From Rhizorhapis sp. SPR117 (GTDB lineage Bacteria; Pseudomonadota; Alphaproteobacteria; Sphingomonadales; Sphingomonadaceae): a stretch of DNA of 64,000 bases. This document shows, piece by piece, positions 1 through 9,118 of the stretch (within the stretch, counting starts at the first letter, position 1; each line of letters starts with the position of its first letter). A program made the position numbers and the translations under genes. The notes beneath the pieces are model-generated. The model had not been told where the DNA came from and did not search any database. It worked only from the letters and a program-made list of their open reading frames with translations. The DNA is taken from positions 62,001 through 126,000 of the forward strand of contig NZ_JAKKIE010000002.1 of NCBI RefSeq assembly GCF_021742065.1, given 5' to 3'.

Positions 1-14
1 CCTCATGCGCGAAA

Positions 15-767
15 TCAGGCATCCCGCGGCACCCCCATCGGTCCGCGACCGTGGCCAAGGCCGGGCGCCGCCAACAACGCAGCCCGAACATATTGACGCG
101 CTCGCACAATGGAATCTGTCAGCATCATTCCCTGACCCAAGCCCACTGCGATGGCGCTCGCCAGCGTACAGCCGGTGCCGTGGGTGTGGAGCGTGTCGAT
201 GCGCTTACCCTCCCAACGGGCGATTTCACCACCTGTATCGAATAGCCGGTCAACCAGTACGTCACCTGCGCCGTGTCCGCCCTTTGCCAACACTGCGCAG
301 CCATGAAGAGTCGCAATAACATCGCCGCCCAATGCCGCCAATTCAGGAATATTGGGCGTGACGACCGTAGCAAGCCGCATCAACTGTTCAAAGCCGGCAA
401 TAGTATCCGCATCGGCCAGAACCGATCCACTGGTCGCAACCATGACAGGATCAAAGACGATGGGAATCTTCTCCATTGCCTCCAGCCTGGCCGCCACCGC
501 TTGAGCGGTTTCCGCCGAACCGATCATGCCGATCTTCACCGCGTCCACGCCGATATCGGCAACCACGCTGTCAATCTGCGCCAAGACCATATCCACCGGC
601 ACCGGATGCACACCCTGAACGCCCAGGGTATTTTGCGCCGTGATGGCAGTGATCGCAGTCATCGCATGGCCACCCAGCGTGGTGATGGTCCTGATGTCCG
701 CCTGTATCCCCGCACCGCCGCCGCTGTCGGACCCGGCTATAACCAATATGCGCGCGATACCGCTCAA
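15..767 (-). CDS. thiD: Hydroxymethylpyrimidine/phosphomethylpyrimidine kinase
   Basis: ThiD phosphorylates HMP and HMP-phosphate to the pyrophosphate used for thiamine assembly in the cytoplasm. The 250-residue product has the usual family length. The N-terminal substrate-binding motif GSDSGGGAG is at residues 12-20, and the C-terminal GTGCTLAS loop with the catalytic Cys lies near residue 200, both typical of the ribokinase-like HMP kinases. The start overlaps the end of glmM by 4 bases, so the two are translationally coupled. The gene is complete and ends just inside the window edge. No other thiamine gene and no TPP riboswitch is visible here. Confidence 0.95.
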   Translation of the reverse strand: MSGIARILVIAGSDSGGGAGIQADIRTITTLGGHAMTAITAITAQNTLGVQGVHPVPVDMVLAQIDSVVADIGVDAVKIGMIGSAETAQAVAARLEAMEKIPIVFDPVMVATSGSVLADADTIAGFEQLMRLATVVTPNIPELAALGGDVIATLHGCAVLAKGGHGAGDVLVDRLFDTGGEIARWEGKRIDTLHTHGTGCTLASAIAVGLGQGMMLTDSIVRARQYVRAALLAAPGLGHGRGPMGVPRDA

Positions 768-2104
768 GTCGCCGCCTGCTCCACCGCCGTGCAGATACGG
801 TCGACGACGTCGCGCACCTGATCCTCACGATCGCCTTCTGCCATGACGCGGATGACAGGCTCCGTACCGGATGGCCGGATCACCAGTCGGCCGCAACCGT
901 CCAGTTCCCGTTCCGCATCCGCGATCACATGCTTTACAGCAGCATTTTCCAATGGTTTTCCAGATGTATAACGCACGTTCTTCAAAAGCTGCGGCACCGG
1001 ATCGAACTGATGCAATACCTCGCTTGCAGGCTTGCCGCTTGCCACCACTGCGGCCAGCACCTGCAACGCCGCAATGGTGCCATCGCCCGTAGTCGCGTAA
1101 TCGGTCAGGATCATGTGACCCGACTGTTCCCCGCCAACATTATAGCCGCCCTGCTTCATTTGTTCGAGCACATAGCGATCGCCAACCTTGGTGCGGACAA
1201 GATCGATCCCCTGCTCATTCAGGAATCGTTCCAACCCCAGATTGGACATCACCGTCGAGACCAGGCCACCGCCGCGCAGTGTTCCCGCCCTGGCCCAGCT
1301 ACTGCCGATCAGCGCCATGATCTGGTCGCCGTCAACAATCTTGCCCTTCTCGTCGACCACAATCAGGCGGTCCGCGTCGCCATCCAGCGCGATGCCCATA
1401 TCCGCACCGGACGCCACGACCGTTTCCTGGCATGACATGGGTGCGGTCGAGCCACAGCCATCATTGATGTTGAGGCCATCGGGGCTAACGCCAATGGCAA
1501 CTATCTCCGCGCCCAATTCCCACAGTGCGGAGGGCGCCACCTGATAGGCCGCGCCGTTAGCACAATCGATCACGATTTTCAGGCCATCGAGCCGCAGGTG
1601 AGGGGGAAAGCTGGACTTCACCGCATGAATATAGCGCCCTCGTGCGTCCTCTACCCGGCGGGCGCGTCCGATATCCTGCGACTTGGCAAGCGGAATATCG
1701 CTCTCCAGCAGGGACTCGATCTTCAACTCGTCCTCGTCCGACAGTTTGTAACCATCGGGTCCAAAGAGCTTAAGTCCGTTATCGAAATAGGGATTGTGGC
1801 TGGCCGAGATCATGACACCCAGATCGGCGCGCATGCTTTGCGCCAGCATCGCAACGGCGGGTGTCGGAATAGGGCCGAACTGCACCACATCCATGCCCAC
1901 ACTGGTAAAGCCCGCGACCAAAGCATTTTCGACCATATAGCCAGAAAGCCGCGTATCCTTGCCAATCACGACGCGATGCCGGTGTGCGCCCCGCTGGAAA
2001 TGCGCGCCCGCCGCCATGCCGACCTTCATCGCCAGTTCCGCTGTCATCGGCCAAGCGTTGGTGCGGCCGCGGATACCGTCTGTCCCGAAAAACTTCCTGC
2101 TCAT
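764..2104 (-). CDS. glmM: Phosphoglucosamine mutase
   Basis: GlmM interconverts glucosamine-6-phosphate and glucosamine-1-phosphate, feeding UDP-GlcNAc for peptidoglycan. The 446-residue protein starts [13 protein letters not shown], the standard family N-terminus, so I prefer this ATG over an in-frame ATG 30 bases upstream. The phospho-Ser loop ISASHNP is at residues 99-105 (Ser102), the metal-binding GDADR motif is mid-protein, and the phosphate-binding RPSGTEP motif is near the C-terminus. All key residues are present. It precedes and overlaps thiD. Confidence 0.96.
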   Translation of the reverse strand: MSRKFFGTDGIRGRTNAWPMTAELAMKVGMAAGAHFQRGAHRHRVVIGKDTRLSGYMVENALVAGFTSVGMDVVQFGPIPTPAVAMLAQSMRADLGVMISASHNPYFDNGLKLFGPDGYKLSDEDELKIESLLESDIPLAKSQDIGRARRVEDARGRYIHAVKSSFPPHLRLDGLKIVIDCANGAAYQVAPSALWELGAEIVAIGVSPDGLNINDGCGSTAPMSCQETVVASGADMGIALDGDADRLIVVDEKGKIVDGDQIMALIGSSWARAGTLRGGGLVSTVMSNLGLERFLNEQGIDLVRTKVGDRYVLEQMKQGGYNVGGEQSGHMILTDYATTGDGTIAALQVLAAVVASGKPASEVLHQFDPVPQLLKNVRYTSGKPLENAAVKHVIADAERELDGCGRLVIRPSGTEPVIRVMAEGDREDQVRDVVDRICTAVEQAAT

Positions 2105-2209
2105 AAATCCTTCATGGCCTTTATTCGCCATCACTCATGATTGCCCTGCGGCGGCTATACCGGAATTTGGCTGCTAATCCATTCCCGGCATGAGCATTCT
2201 GCGTTTCAC

Positions 2210-2899
2210 TTAAATCCAGCGCCATATCCCTGCGCCCACACCGCCATGCGCCCAGGTTGCACCCAGCCATATGACCGTACCGACAGTGAATTCTCCCGCA
2301 GAGGGAACAACGTCACGCCATCCCGCCTTGCCGCTCAATTGCATGCCAAAGGGAACAAAGGCCGTCCGTCCGCGCCATCCCTGCCAGCCGGTTCCCAACT
2401 GCCGCACCTTTTTGCGATCCTGTGCCAACGCCCCGAAAAAAGCGAGAAACATGATGCTGCCCGCCAGGACGATATTGGCGTTGGTCGGCATCAGGACGAT
2501 ATGCACCATTCCCCAAAGGATGAACGACCACATCATCGGGTGGCGGGTGATGGTGAACACCCCTTCGGCTGGTTTGGTCACATGCATCCGGGCGCGGGGA
2601 TCGGGGAACGCCGGATTGCCCGACAATGACCCTGCAAATAATATACTGGCGAATAGCATGACTACGCTGGCCGCTGCCCAAAGGGCATCTGACGAGGCCC
2701 AATAGGCTGTGCCGCCGTTCGTCGCGCGAAAGGCATAGATCATCCATGACAAACTCAACAATGCGACCAGCGAATAAAAGGCCAGGAACAAGCCTTTTCC
2801 CATCCGCGCAATCAAAGGCGCGCGTAAAGGGTGGGAAAGGAGGAAATGACTTCCTACAAATACCACGCATGCAACGACCAGAGAGGTCATCGGACTCAT
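2210..2899 (-). CDS. NnrU family membrane protein
   Basis: The 229-residue product is hydrophobic, with about six membrane segments. It carries the NnrU features VGSHFLLSHP near the N-terminus and the central ITRHPMMWSFILWG stretch. NnrU was named from denitrifiers; the family is widespread and its exact role is not settled (NnrU/isoprenylcysteine methyltransferase-like membrane fold). No nitric oxide or nitrite reductase gene is near, so a denitrification role is not supported here. It stands alone between glmM and the peptide transporter on the same strand. Confidence 0.85.
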   Translation of the reverse strand: MSPMTSLVVACVVFVGSHFLLSHPLRAPLIARMGKGLFLAFYSLVALLSLSWMIYAFRATNGGTAYWASSDALWAAASVVMLFASILFAGSLSGNPAFPDPRARMHVTKPAEGVFTITRHPMMWSFILWGMVHIVLMPTNANIVLAGSIMFLAFFGALAQDRKKVRQLGTGWQGWRGRTAFVPFGMQLSGKAGWRDVVPSAGEFTVGTVIWLGATWAHGGVGAGIWRWI

Positions 2900-2930
2900 C
2901 TTTTACGGGCCTTTGAAACTGCATCGGACA

Positions 2931-4526
2931 TCAGCGCGTCTCCCCGCCCGTGTGTACGCCCGCAGCAGCCGGTTCGCCAATCTCCTGCTCGCCCGCCATC
3001 GTGTGATCAACATCGTCACGCAGCGTATCGAGGTGCATGAGTTTTTTAATCAATGGCGAAATCACGACCACACCGACACCGACTGCGACCCCGAACCATC
3101 CCACGACGTTATAGACTTCGGTTACACGTTCGGGGCCGGCGCCCTCCGCTCCGGTCGCCGCAGCGATCAGTCCTGCCGAAAAGTTGCCGGTCGCCGAAGC
3201 AAAGAACCATGTGCCCATGATCAGGCTCGCCATATGGGCGGGCGCCAGTCGGTTCATGGCAGACAGTCCCACAGGCGACAGGCACAGCTCTCCGGTGGTA
3301 TGGAGCAGATAAATCAGAAAGATGAAAACCACAGGAGTCAGACTGCCAGGCCCTGCCGCCGCAGCGCCCCACACCAGCACCAGGAACCCTGCGCCAAGCT
3401 GGATCAGGCCCAATCCGAATTTGGCGGGCGTGGAAGGCTCCAGCCCCCGTTTTCCCAGCACCGTCCACATGACCGCGAAGATTGGGCCAAGGATTACAAT
3501 GTAAATAGCATTGATCGACTGGAATACTGACGCGGGCACATCAATGCCCAGAATCGTCCGGTCTGTCTGCCGGTGGGTATAGAGATTGAGCGAGGAACCC
3601 GCCTGTTCGAACAACGCCCAAAAGAGGATGGAGCCAAAGATGAGAAACATGGCCGCAAATATCCGATCCCGGTCCTGCGCGGGCAGCTTTGCCACGGCCG
3701 TATAGAGCACATAAAACACTAATATCGCACCAGCCACGCCCAGCAAGCTGCCCACCAGCGCCTGATGCTGGATCAACCACCAAACGACGCCGATCGACAC
3801 AAGGCTCAATATGTAGAGCAGCCATTCGAACCTTATGCCCGCAACCGGCGCGGCCAGCCGCGCAGGATCAGGAGCCTCCCCTCGTCCAAGCAAACAGGGC
3901 TTGCCCCACATGAAGACGACAAGGCCCAGCAACATACCAAATCCCGCCGCACCAAAACCATAGGACCAGCCGTAAGTCTGCCCCAGATAACCCGCAACAA
4001 TGGCACCCAGCGCCGCGCCCAGATTGATGCCCATGTAGAAAATCGTGTAAGCCGGGTCACGCCGGACATCGGTGCGGGAATATAGCTGGCCGACGATTAC
4101 GGAGATATTGGCCTTCAGGAACCCCGAACCCACGATGATGAAGGATAACGCCAGCCAAAAGATATTGATCGCGGCGCTGCCCTGTCCTCCCTCACCTTCG
4201 AACGCCATCAGGAAATGGCCGCAGGTCAGGATTACAGCGCCAAACAGCACCGCCTTGCGCTGCCCCAGATAACGGTCCGCCAGATAACCGCCAATCACCG
4301 GCGTAATATAGACCAGCGCGGTATAGGCTCCGTATATGACCGATGCCTGTTCATCGGAATACATCCAGTGCTGCACCAGGTAAAAAATCAGCAGCGCCCG
4401 CATACCGTAATAGGAAAAACGCTCCCACATTTCGGCAAAAAACAGGACGAACAGACCCGTTGGATGTCCAAGAAAGCTGGATTCTTCCTTGCCCGTCGGC
4501 ATAAAACCGCTTGCCATCGAGGCCAT
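2931..4526 (-). CDS. POT/PTR family proton-dependent oligopeptide transporter
   Basis: A 531-residue MFS-fold inner-membrane protein. The PTR signature EMWERFSYYGMR is in the first transmembrane helix (residues about 32-43), giving the ExxERFxYYG proton-coupling motif of di/tripeptide symporters. Other family marks are the GGYLADRYLGQRK loop and the GELCLSPVGLSAMNRLAP stretch in the C-terminal half. Around 12-14 hydrophobic segments are visible, and the hydrophilic C-terminal tail is short. It probably imports di- and tripeptides with protons. It stands alone, 31 bases from the NnrU gene. Confidence 0.93.
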   Translation of the reverse strand: MASMASGFMPTGKEESSFLGHPTGLFVLFFAEMWERFSYYGMRALLIFYLVQHWMYSDEQASVIYGAYTALVYITPVIGGYLADRYLGQRKAVLFGAVILTCGHFLMAFEGEGGQGSAAINIFWLALSFIIVGSGFLKANISVIVGQLYSRTDVRRDPAYTIFYMGINLGAALGAIVAGYLGQTYGWSYGFGAAGFGMLLGLVVFMWGKPCLLGRGEAPDPARLAAPVAGIRFEWLLYILSLVSIGVVWWLIQHQALVGSLLGVAGAILVFYVLYTAVAKLPAQDRDRIFAAMFLIFGSILFWALFEQAGSSLNLYTHRQTDRTILGIDVPASVFQSINAIYIVILGPIFAVMWTVLGKRGLEPSTPAKFGLGLIQLGAGFLVLVWGAAAAGPGSLTPVVFIFLIYLLHTTGELCLSPVGLSAMNRLAPAHMASLIMGTWFFASATGNFSAGLIAAATGAEGAGPERVTEVYNVVGWFGVAVGVGVVVISPLIKKLMHLDTLRDDVDHTMAGEQEIGEPAAAGVHTGGETR

Positions 4527-4686
4527 ACTCCCAAAGCTTCTTACAGCCTGTCCTGACTGTTCTTACCGACCTGCAGACTAACCAAAAAATTGCGTCTGGA
4601 AAGAACATTGTTTCAAAGACAAGCCGCATGCGCAAGGCCGGTGCCATGCTTGCCGCCTGAGACACCGTGGCTTATAGGCCAATTGC

Positions 4687-5265
4687 ATGTTCAATGATTT
4701 CTCCTCCCCCATCCGCTATTGTCTTACCCGCCGATCGGCCAAGCCCCGCGACCTGATTGCGCCCGGCCCGGACGGCGACCAGATGCGGCAAATCCTGACT
4801 GCCGCGATGCGCACCCCCGATCATGGCAAGCTGGCTCCATGGCGGTTCGTCATCATCGGCCCTGACCAGCGGGAAACGCTCGCAGACATCCTCGCCACTG
4901 CCTATCGCGCCGAAAAACCGAACGCCGGACGGTTGGAAATAGACGCGATGACGCAATTTGCGCATCAGGCGCCTGCGCTGATCGTCGCCCTGTCATCGCC
5001 AGTGGAAAACAGCAAGATACCGCAATGGGAACAGGAACTGTCGGTCGGGGCGGCGTGCATGAATCTGCTTCACGCAGCAACTGCACTTGGCTTTGGCGGC
5101 GGCTGGCTCACAGGCTGGCCCGCATATAACAGCGAAGTCCGGGATGCCTTTGGCGATGCATCGGAAAAAATTGCTGGCTTCCTGTTCCTGGGCACGCGCT
5201 CCCGAGCGCTGGAGGAAAGGCCCCGGCCCGACTATGATGAACGGGTATCCCACTGGAACAGATAG
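4687..5265 (+). CDS. Nitroreductase family protein (YdjA-like)
   Basis: A 192-residue flavoprotein of the small FMN-dependent nitroreductase family. The N-terminus (LTRRSAKPRDLIAPGP) and RTPDHGKLAPWRFVII (residues about 40-55) are the FMN-binding features seen in YdjA-type enzymes, and the C-terminal half holds the usual GGGWLTGWPAY segment. It probably uses NAD(P)H to reduce nitro or quinone-like compounds; the natural substrate is unknown. It lies divergently from the peptide transporter and upstream of the GntR regulator. Confidence 0.88.
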   Translation: MFNDFSSPIRYCLTRRSAKPRDLIAPGPDGDQMRQILTAAMRTPDHGKLAPWRFVIIGPDQRETLADILATAYRAEKPNAGRLEIDAMTQFAHQAPALIVALSSPVENSKIPQWEQELSVGAACMNLLHAATALGFGGGWLTGWPAYNSEVRDAFGDASEKIAGFLFLGTRSRALEERPRPDYDERVSHWNR

Positions 5266-5327
5266 TGCCAAACTAACGGCAGAAACGCTGTTTTCATTTC
5301 ATAATTGACGCGCCTCGCTGTATTATG

Positions 5328-5349
5328 TCACTCATGCAGTCATGAGTGA
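5328..5349. promoter_or_regulatory. 22-bp perfect dyad over the gntR start codon
   Basis: The arms TCACTCATG and CATGAGTGA are perfect reverse complements separated by CAGT. The right arm contains the ATG of the GntR gene. A -10-like TATTAT at 5321-5326 lies immediately upstream, so a protein bound to the dyad would block both RNA polymerase and the ribosome. Autoregulation by the GntR protein is an inference. Confidence 0.6.
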
Positions 5350-5686
5350 AGGCAAACCTGTCTATCTACGCCTGCGTGAGATTATTACCGCCTCGATTCT
5401 CGATGGGGAATACCAGGACGGCGACATGTTGCCATCGGTCCGCGCCTTCGCCGCCCAACAGGGCGCCAATCCGCTGACGGTCGCCAAGGCTTATCAAAGC
5501 TTTCAGGATGATGGGCTGGTGGTCGTCAGGCGCGGGATTGGCATGTTTGTTGCGGATGGCGCAACTCGTCGACTGCACAATATGGAGCGGACCCGCTTCC
5601 TGCAGCAGACATGGCCAGCCATCGCTGAACATATGCGCCGCATCGGAATCACCATACAGGACCTGCCAACCGATCAGAGCGGCTGA
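5342..5686 (+). CDS. GntR family transcriptional regulator, short YtrA type
   Basis: At 114 residues the protein is little more than a winged-helix domain: residues 5-70 match the GntR fold (YLRLREIITASILDGEY, then MLPSVRAFAAQQGANPLTVAKAY as the recognition region). No effector-binding domain follows, as in the YtrA subgroup. No ABC transporter, the usual YtrA neighbour, is present. The start codon sits inside a perfect 22-bp dyad and there is no clear Shine-Dalgarno sequence, so the message may have a very short leader. The target genes are unknown apart from likely self-control. Confidence 0.88.
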   Translation: MSEGKPVYLRLREIITASILDGEYQDGDMLPSVRAFAAQQGANPLTVAKAYQSFQDDGLVVVRRGIGMFVADGATRRLHNMERTRFLQQTWPAIAEHMRRIGITIQDLPTDQSG

Positions 5687-5697
5687 AACAGGCCCGA

Positions 5698-6228
5698 TCA
5701 GGGATTTACCAACCGCGCCTTCAGCCCATCCAATATATCATTCTGCCGGTCGATTATGGCCAAGGCATCGCCCCGCGCCTGATCAACGATTTCAGTATTA
5801 CTGCTGTGCGCGGCATTTGCGGTGACCGCATTCAGACGGTTGATATACAGCGTGTCCAGACTGGCAAGTGCAAATACGCTGTCATATCGTTCGCTCTCCA
5901 GATCGGAAATCGCGACCTGCGCCGTCACCCAGGCCTCGCTTGAAACCGCCGATCCCTTTGCCGCCGCAACCTGTTGCTTGGCACTCTGCACGTGTGCATC
6001 AAAGGCCGCGGCCCCTGAGCGTGCTTTATCCATCAGCCCGCCAACCTCCCGCGTCAATGCGGGATCGACAGTGACAGGTTCGGATACGGGCGCGCTGACG
6101 CTCGCTCCGTTCCCGGATTCAACTGGCCGCTTTGCAAGTGAAGGATAACTGCCAGAGCCGCTACCAGCGCATCCCGCCAGGAACAGGGCCAGCATCTGAA
6201 TATAAGCGCGCAGTTTCATAGCCTCCAT
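5698..6228 (-). CDS. Putative lipoprotein, helical (DUF4398-like)
   Basis: A 176-residue protein with a lipoprotein signal: a hydrophobic stretch MLALFLAGC ending in the lipobox Cys at residue 20, then a Ser/Gly/Pro-rich linker. The rest is predicted helical and Ala/Asp-rich (residues 60-176), resembling the DUF4398 type of envelope lipoproteins. A second ATG three codons in (at 6219) follows GGAGG at very short spacing and could be the real start. Function is unknown. It is convergent with the GntR gene. Confidence 0.65.
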   Translation of the reverse strand: MEAMKLRAYIQMLALFLAGCAGSGSGSYPSLAKRPVESGNGASVSAPVSEPVTVDPALTREVGGLMDKARSGAAAFDAHVQSAKQQVAAAKGSAVSSEAWVTAQVAISDLESERYDSVFALASLDTLYINRLNAVTANAAHSSNTEIVDQARGDALAIIDRQNDILDGLKARLVNP

Positions 6229-6285
6229 CTATGCGCGGCGGAGCACATTGGCAACCGCACTGGAAAAGGTTAGGGGCGGACAACC

Positions 6286-7233
6286 ATGCTCTCCACCGCC
6301 CTGATCATTCTCCCAGTCTTCCTGATCATCCTTGCCGGCTATGGAAGCCGCAAAACAGGTCTGTTGGGCGAACCGGCCAGCAGCGAGCTTAACCGCTTCG
6401 TGGTCTGGCTGGCATTACCGTGCCTGATGTTCGATGTGGTGGCGACCACGGACTGGCGGGCCGTCTGGCATCCCGGCTTTGTGGCCGTATCGGTGGTCAG
6501 CAGTTTTGCAGCTTTCCTGATGGGCTTGATCGTCGGCAAGGTACGCGGTCTCAATCTGGCCGATATGAGCGTCGATGGATTGAATGCGTCTTATTCGAAT
6601 TCGGCCTATATCGGCTTTCCGCTGATGTTTCTGCTATTTGGTGAGGCGAGTCGGCCCTTTGTCGTCATTGCGGCGGCTTTGACGCTGATGTGCCTGTTCG
6701 CTGCTTCTGTCCTTCTGATCGAAATTGCGCAACATGGCGGCCAGCGTGGACATATCGTCGCAGCGAGAGTCGGAAAGTCGATGCTGCGCAATCCCATCGT
6801 GATGTCACCGGTCGCTGGCTTTGGCTGGTGGTGGACGGGTATCCCTCTGCCTCAATCAGCGGATGTATTTGTTTCTCTGCTCGGTGGTGCGGCAAGCCCG
6901 GCTGCGTTGGTCGCGATAGGATTATTTCTCGCGGCGCGGCCGCTACGCGAAGCAGTGACAAACCCGTTCGTCCAGACGCTGACCGCGATCAAGCTTGTCG
7001 CGCATCCAGCGGTGACGGCATTTCTGGCTCTCTATATATTTCAACTTCCCCACGAAATCGCCCTGATGGCTATCGTCATGGCCGCTCTACCTACGGGCAC
7101 CGGCCCTTTCATGGTCGCCGAATTCTATGCCCGGGATGGTAGAGTAACCTCGGGTTCCATTTTATTGTCGACCACCATTTCCGTGCTGACAATCGCGGCG
7201 GTGCTGACATGGCTGGGGCCAAGCACGCCGTGA
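6286..7233 (+). CDS. AEC family transporter (auxin efflux carrier type)
   Basis: A 315-residue inner-membrane protein with about ten hydrophobic segments. Family marks include the N-terminal LPVFLIILAGYGSRK, the NRFVVWLALPCLMFD segment, the NSAYIGFPLMF motif in the first half and LPTGTGPFMVAEFY in the second half. AEC proteins export or import small organic acids; the substrate cannot be told from sequence. It stands alone, divergent from the lipoprotein gene. Confidence 0.9.
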   Translation: MLSTALIILPVFLIILAGYGSRKTGLLGEPASSELNRFVVWLALPCLMFDVVATTDWRAVWHPGFVAVSVVSSFAAFLMGLIVGKVRGLNLADMSVDGLNASYSNSAYIGFPLMFLLFGEASRPFVVIAAALTLMCLFAASVLLIEIAQHGGQRGHIVAARVGKSMLRNPIVMSPVAGFGWWWTGIPLPQSADVFVSLLGGAASPAALVAIGLFLAARPLREAVTNPFVQTLTAIKLVAHPAVTAFLALYIFQLPHEIALMAIVMAALPTGTGPFMVAEFYARDGRVTSGSILLSTTISVLTIAAVLTWLGPSTP

Positions 7234-7274
7234 CACAGGCGACCGGTAAAATCCCGTCGCGCCCGCCAAAAGCG

Positions 7275-7303
7275 TTGACAGGTGGGACTCAATCCATTAA
7301 CGG
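7275..7303 (+). promoter_or_regulatory. Candidate housekeeping promoter for rplU-rpmA
   Basis: TTGACA at 7275-7280 and TAACGG at 7298-7303 are separated by 17 bases. The -35 is a perfect consensus, the -10 is weak. It lies 76 bases upstream of rplU and nothing better is visible between the AEC gene and rplU. Confidence 0.5.
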
Positions 7304-7379
7304 ACCGGCTTTCCCGCGCGGAGGCATTTGGCTGCGGCCTTGTGTTTTGCGCTAAGCTTTGAAGATAAAGAGACAAGCC

Positions 7380-7751
7380 ATGTTCGCTGTTGTGCGCACG
7401 GGCGGCAAGCAATATCGTGTTGCCGCAGGAGACAAGATCGTAGTTGAGAAGCTGGCTGGTGAAGCCAGTGCGACAATTGCGCTGGACGATGTTCTGCTCG
7501 CCGGTGAGGGCACGGAACTGAAGGACACCAAGGGCCTGACCGTTTCGGCCGAAATCATTGCGCAGGCAAAGGGCGAAAAAGTCATCGTCTTTAAAAAGCG
7601 TCGCCGGCATAATTACCGCCGCAAGAACGGCCACCGCCAGCAGCACACGATCCTGCGGATCCTGAGCATCGGCGCTGAAAAGAAGGCTGCGCCGAAAAAG
7701 GCCGCAAAAAAGGCTGACGAGGCCCCCGCCGCAGAAGTCGGCGCGGCCTGA
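7380..7751 (+). CDS. rplU: 50S ribosomal protein L21
   Basis: The protein starts [14 protein letters not shown], the invariant L21 N-terminus, so this ATG is chosen over an in-frame one seven codons upstream. The central [15 protein letters not shown] segment contacts 23S rRNA. After the conserved 100 residues there is a Lys/Ala-rich tail ([19 protein letters not shown]), common in alphaproteobacterial L21, giving 123 residues in total. It is 20 bases upstream of rpmA, forming the classic rplU-rpmA operon. Confidence 0.97.
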   Translation: MFAVVRTGGKQYRVAAGDKIVVEKLAGEASATIALDDVLLAGEGTELKDTKGLTVSAEIIAQAKGEKVIVFKKRRRHNYRRKNGHRQQHTILRILSIGAEKKAAPKKAAKKADEAPAAEVGAA

Positions 7752-7771
7752 GCAGATAAGGAGCATAGAAG

Positions 7772-8041
7772 ATGGCACATAAGAAAGCAGGCGGCTCCTC
7801 GCGCAATGGCCGCGATTCAGAGTCCAAACGCCTTGGCGTGAAAAAATTTGGTGGCCAGGAGGTCATCGGCGGCAACATTCTGGTGCGTCAGCGCGGAACG
7901 AAATTCTATCCGGGCCGTAATGTCGGTATCGGCAAGGACCACACCCTTTTTGCACTGACGGAAGGCCGCGTGTCTTTCCACCAGGGCAAGCTTGGCCGCA
8001 AATTCGTGCATGTGGACATGATGGCGGAAGCCGCAGAATAA
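7772..8041 (+). CDS. rpmA: 50S ribosomal protein L27
   Basis: An 89-residue protein beginning [19 protein letters not shown], the hallmark L27 N-terminus that reaches into the peptidyl transferase centre. The remainder ([22 protein letters not shown]) is the conserved beta-barrel. An AGGAG-type ribosome binding site lies a few bases upstream. It is followed by a strong terminator; obg, which often follows rpmA, is here displaced by about 2 kb. Confidence 0.98.
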   Translation: MAHKKAGGSSRNGRDSESKRLGVKKFGGQEVIGGNILVRQRGTKFYPGRNVGIGKDHTLFALTEGRVSFHQGKLGRKFVHVDMMAEAAE

Positions 8042-8108
8042 TCGGACGATTCAATCAGGGTCGTCCGCCAGGGCGACCCGGGATCCGGTAAAACGGATTC
8101 GATCTGAA

Positions 8109-8140
8109 GGGAGACGGGGCGCCCCGGTCTCCCTTTTTTA
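8109..8140 (+). terminator. Rho-independent terminator after rpmA
   Basis: GGGAGAC pairs with GTCTCCC around an inner GGGGC/GCCCC stem with one bulged G, followed by a run of seven T residues. It ends the rplU-rpmA transcript. Confidence 0.9.
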
Positions 8141-8254
8141 TTCTCTCTTCGGATTGGCACGTTTCGGCGCGATTACGCCCGGATCGGTCACACTTGTCTC
8201 CAAGCCGTAACCGAAATCCGGCAGGGTGGCAGACAGAACAAAGGAGAGAGCATA

Positions 8255-8827
8255 ATGTTCGCCCGTACAGAAAGATTATTACTCCGGCCCGGCTGGCATG
8301 AGGATGCACCGGCGCTTGCCGCTACCATCGGCGATGAATCCATCGTCCGCAATCTGGCTCGTGCGCCTTGGCCATATAAGGTGGCGGACGCAGAGGAATT
8401 TATTGCCCGCACCGATCAATCGACGCTGCCCAATTTTCTGATCTTCTCCCGAACGCTGGGCGCACCCCGCCTTGTGGGTAGTTGCGGCGTCACGCGCGAC
8501 AAAACAGGAGCGCTGGAACTGGGATATTGGATCGCTCGTCCCTATTGGGGCCTCGGCTTTGCGACAGAAGCGAGCAGGACGGTTGTGGAAATCGCCCGCG
8601 CCATGAAGCTGCCAAAACTGTACGCCAGGCACGCCATTGATAATCCGGCATCTGGCAATGTCCTGCGCAAGATCGGTTTTCGTCCCACTGGCCGCATCAG
8701 CCTGTGCCACAGTGAAGGCCGGGGCGAGGATGTCTCCTGCGCGCTGTTCGAGGAAGATGAGCTTGTGGACATGCGACCAGACCTGTCGACCGATCTGTAT
8801 CAGGACCGCCACGCGCTGGCGGCCTGA
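8255..8827 (+). CDS. GNAT family N-acetyltransferase (RimJ/RimL-like)
   Basis: A 190-residue acetyltransferase of the Acetyltransf_3 type. It opens with TERLLLRPGWHEDAPAL, typical of RimJ/RimL-like proteins, and carries the acetyl-CoA-binding region ELGYWIARPYWGLGFATEA (residues about 89-107) and the C-terminal NPASGNVLRKIGF motif. It may act on an N-terminal amino group or a small amine; the substrate is not predictable. An AAGGAGAG ribosome binding site precedes the ATG. It is a single-gene unit. Confidence 0.88.
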   Translation: MFARTERLLLRPGWHEDAPALAATIGDESIVRNLARAPWPYKVADAEEFIARTDQSTLPNFLIFSRTLGAPRLVGSCGVTRDKTGALELGYWIARPYWGLGFATEASRTVVEIARAMKLPKLYARHAIDNPASGNVLRKIGFRPTGRISLCHSEGRGEDVSCALFEEDELVDMRPDLSTDLYQDRHALAA

Positions 8828-8923
8828 TACAATTCGTAAATTCTTAACCATAGTCTTTCGGCATTTAGTATCCTTGCGGTGTTAGTGATCAGCCATTGGT
8901 ATAGTCCAGCCACCGGAACTTAA

Positions 8924-9118
8924 ATGGCACAAGCACTGAAGATAGTATTTTTCATCATGCCATTCCTTTTCGGGATTGGTTTCATTGCGCCGGTGACTAT
9001 CGCAATTATTGGCCTGATGGGGGCATCAGTTCCCTTTAATTTGCCACCGACCGCCTTCGGCCTGCTTTTCGGCGGCATATGGGGTGCCTATGCAACCTGG
9101 AAAGGGCGCTGGCTGTGA
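8924..9118 (+). CDS. Small membrane protein, two predicted helices
   Basis: A 64-residue hydrophobic protein with two segments (residues about 7-32 and 43-58) and little else. Its TGA stop overlaps the GTG start of the downstream desaturase (GTGA), which indicates translational coupling and supports it being a real gene. It may be an accessory of the desaturase; no family was recognised. Confidence 0.65.
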   Translation: MAQALKIVFFIMPFLFGIGFIAPVTIAIIGLMGASVPFNLPPTAFGLLFGGIWGAYATWKGRWL

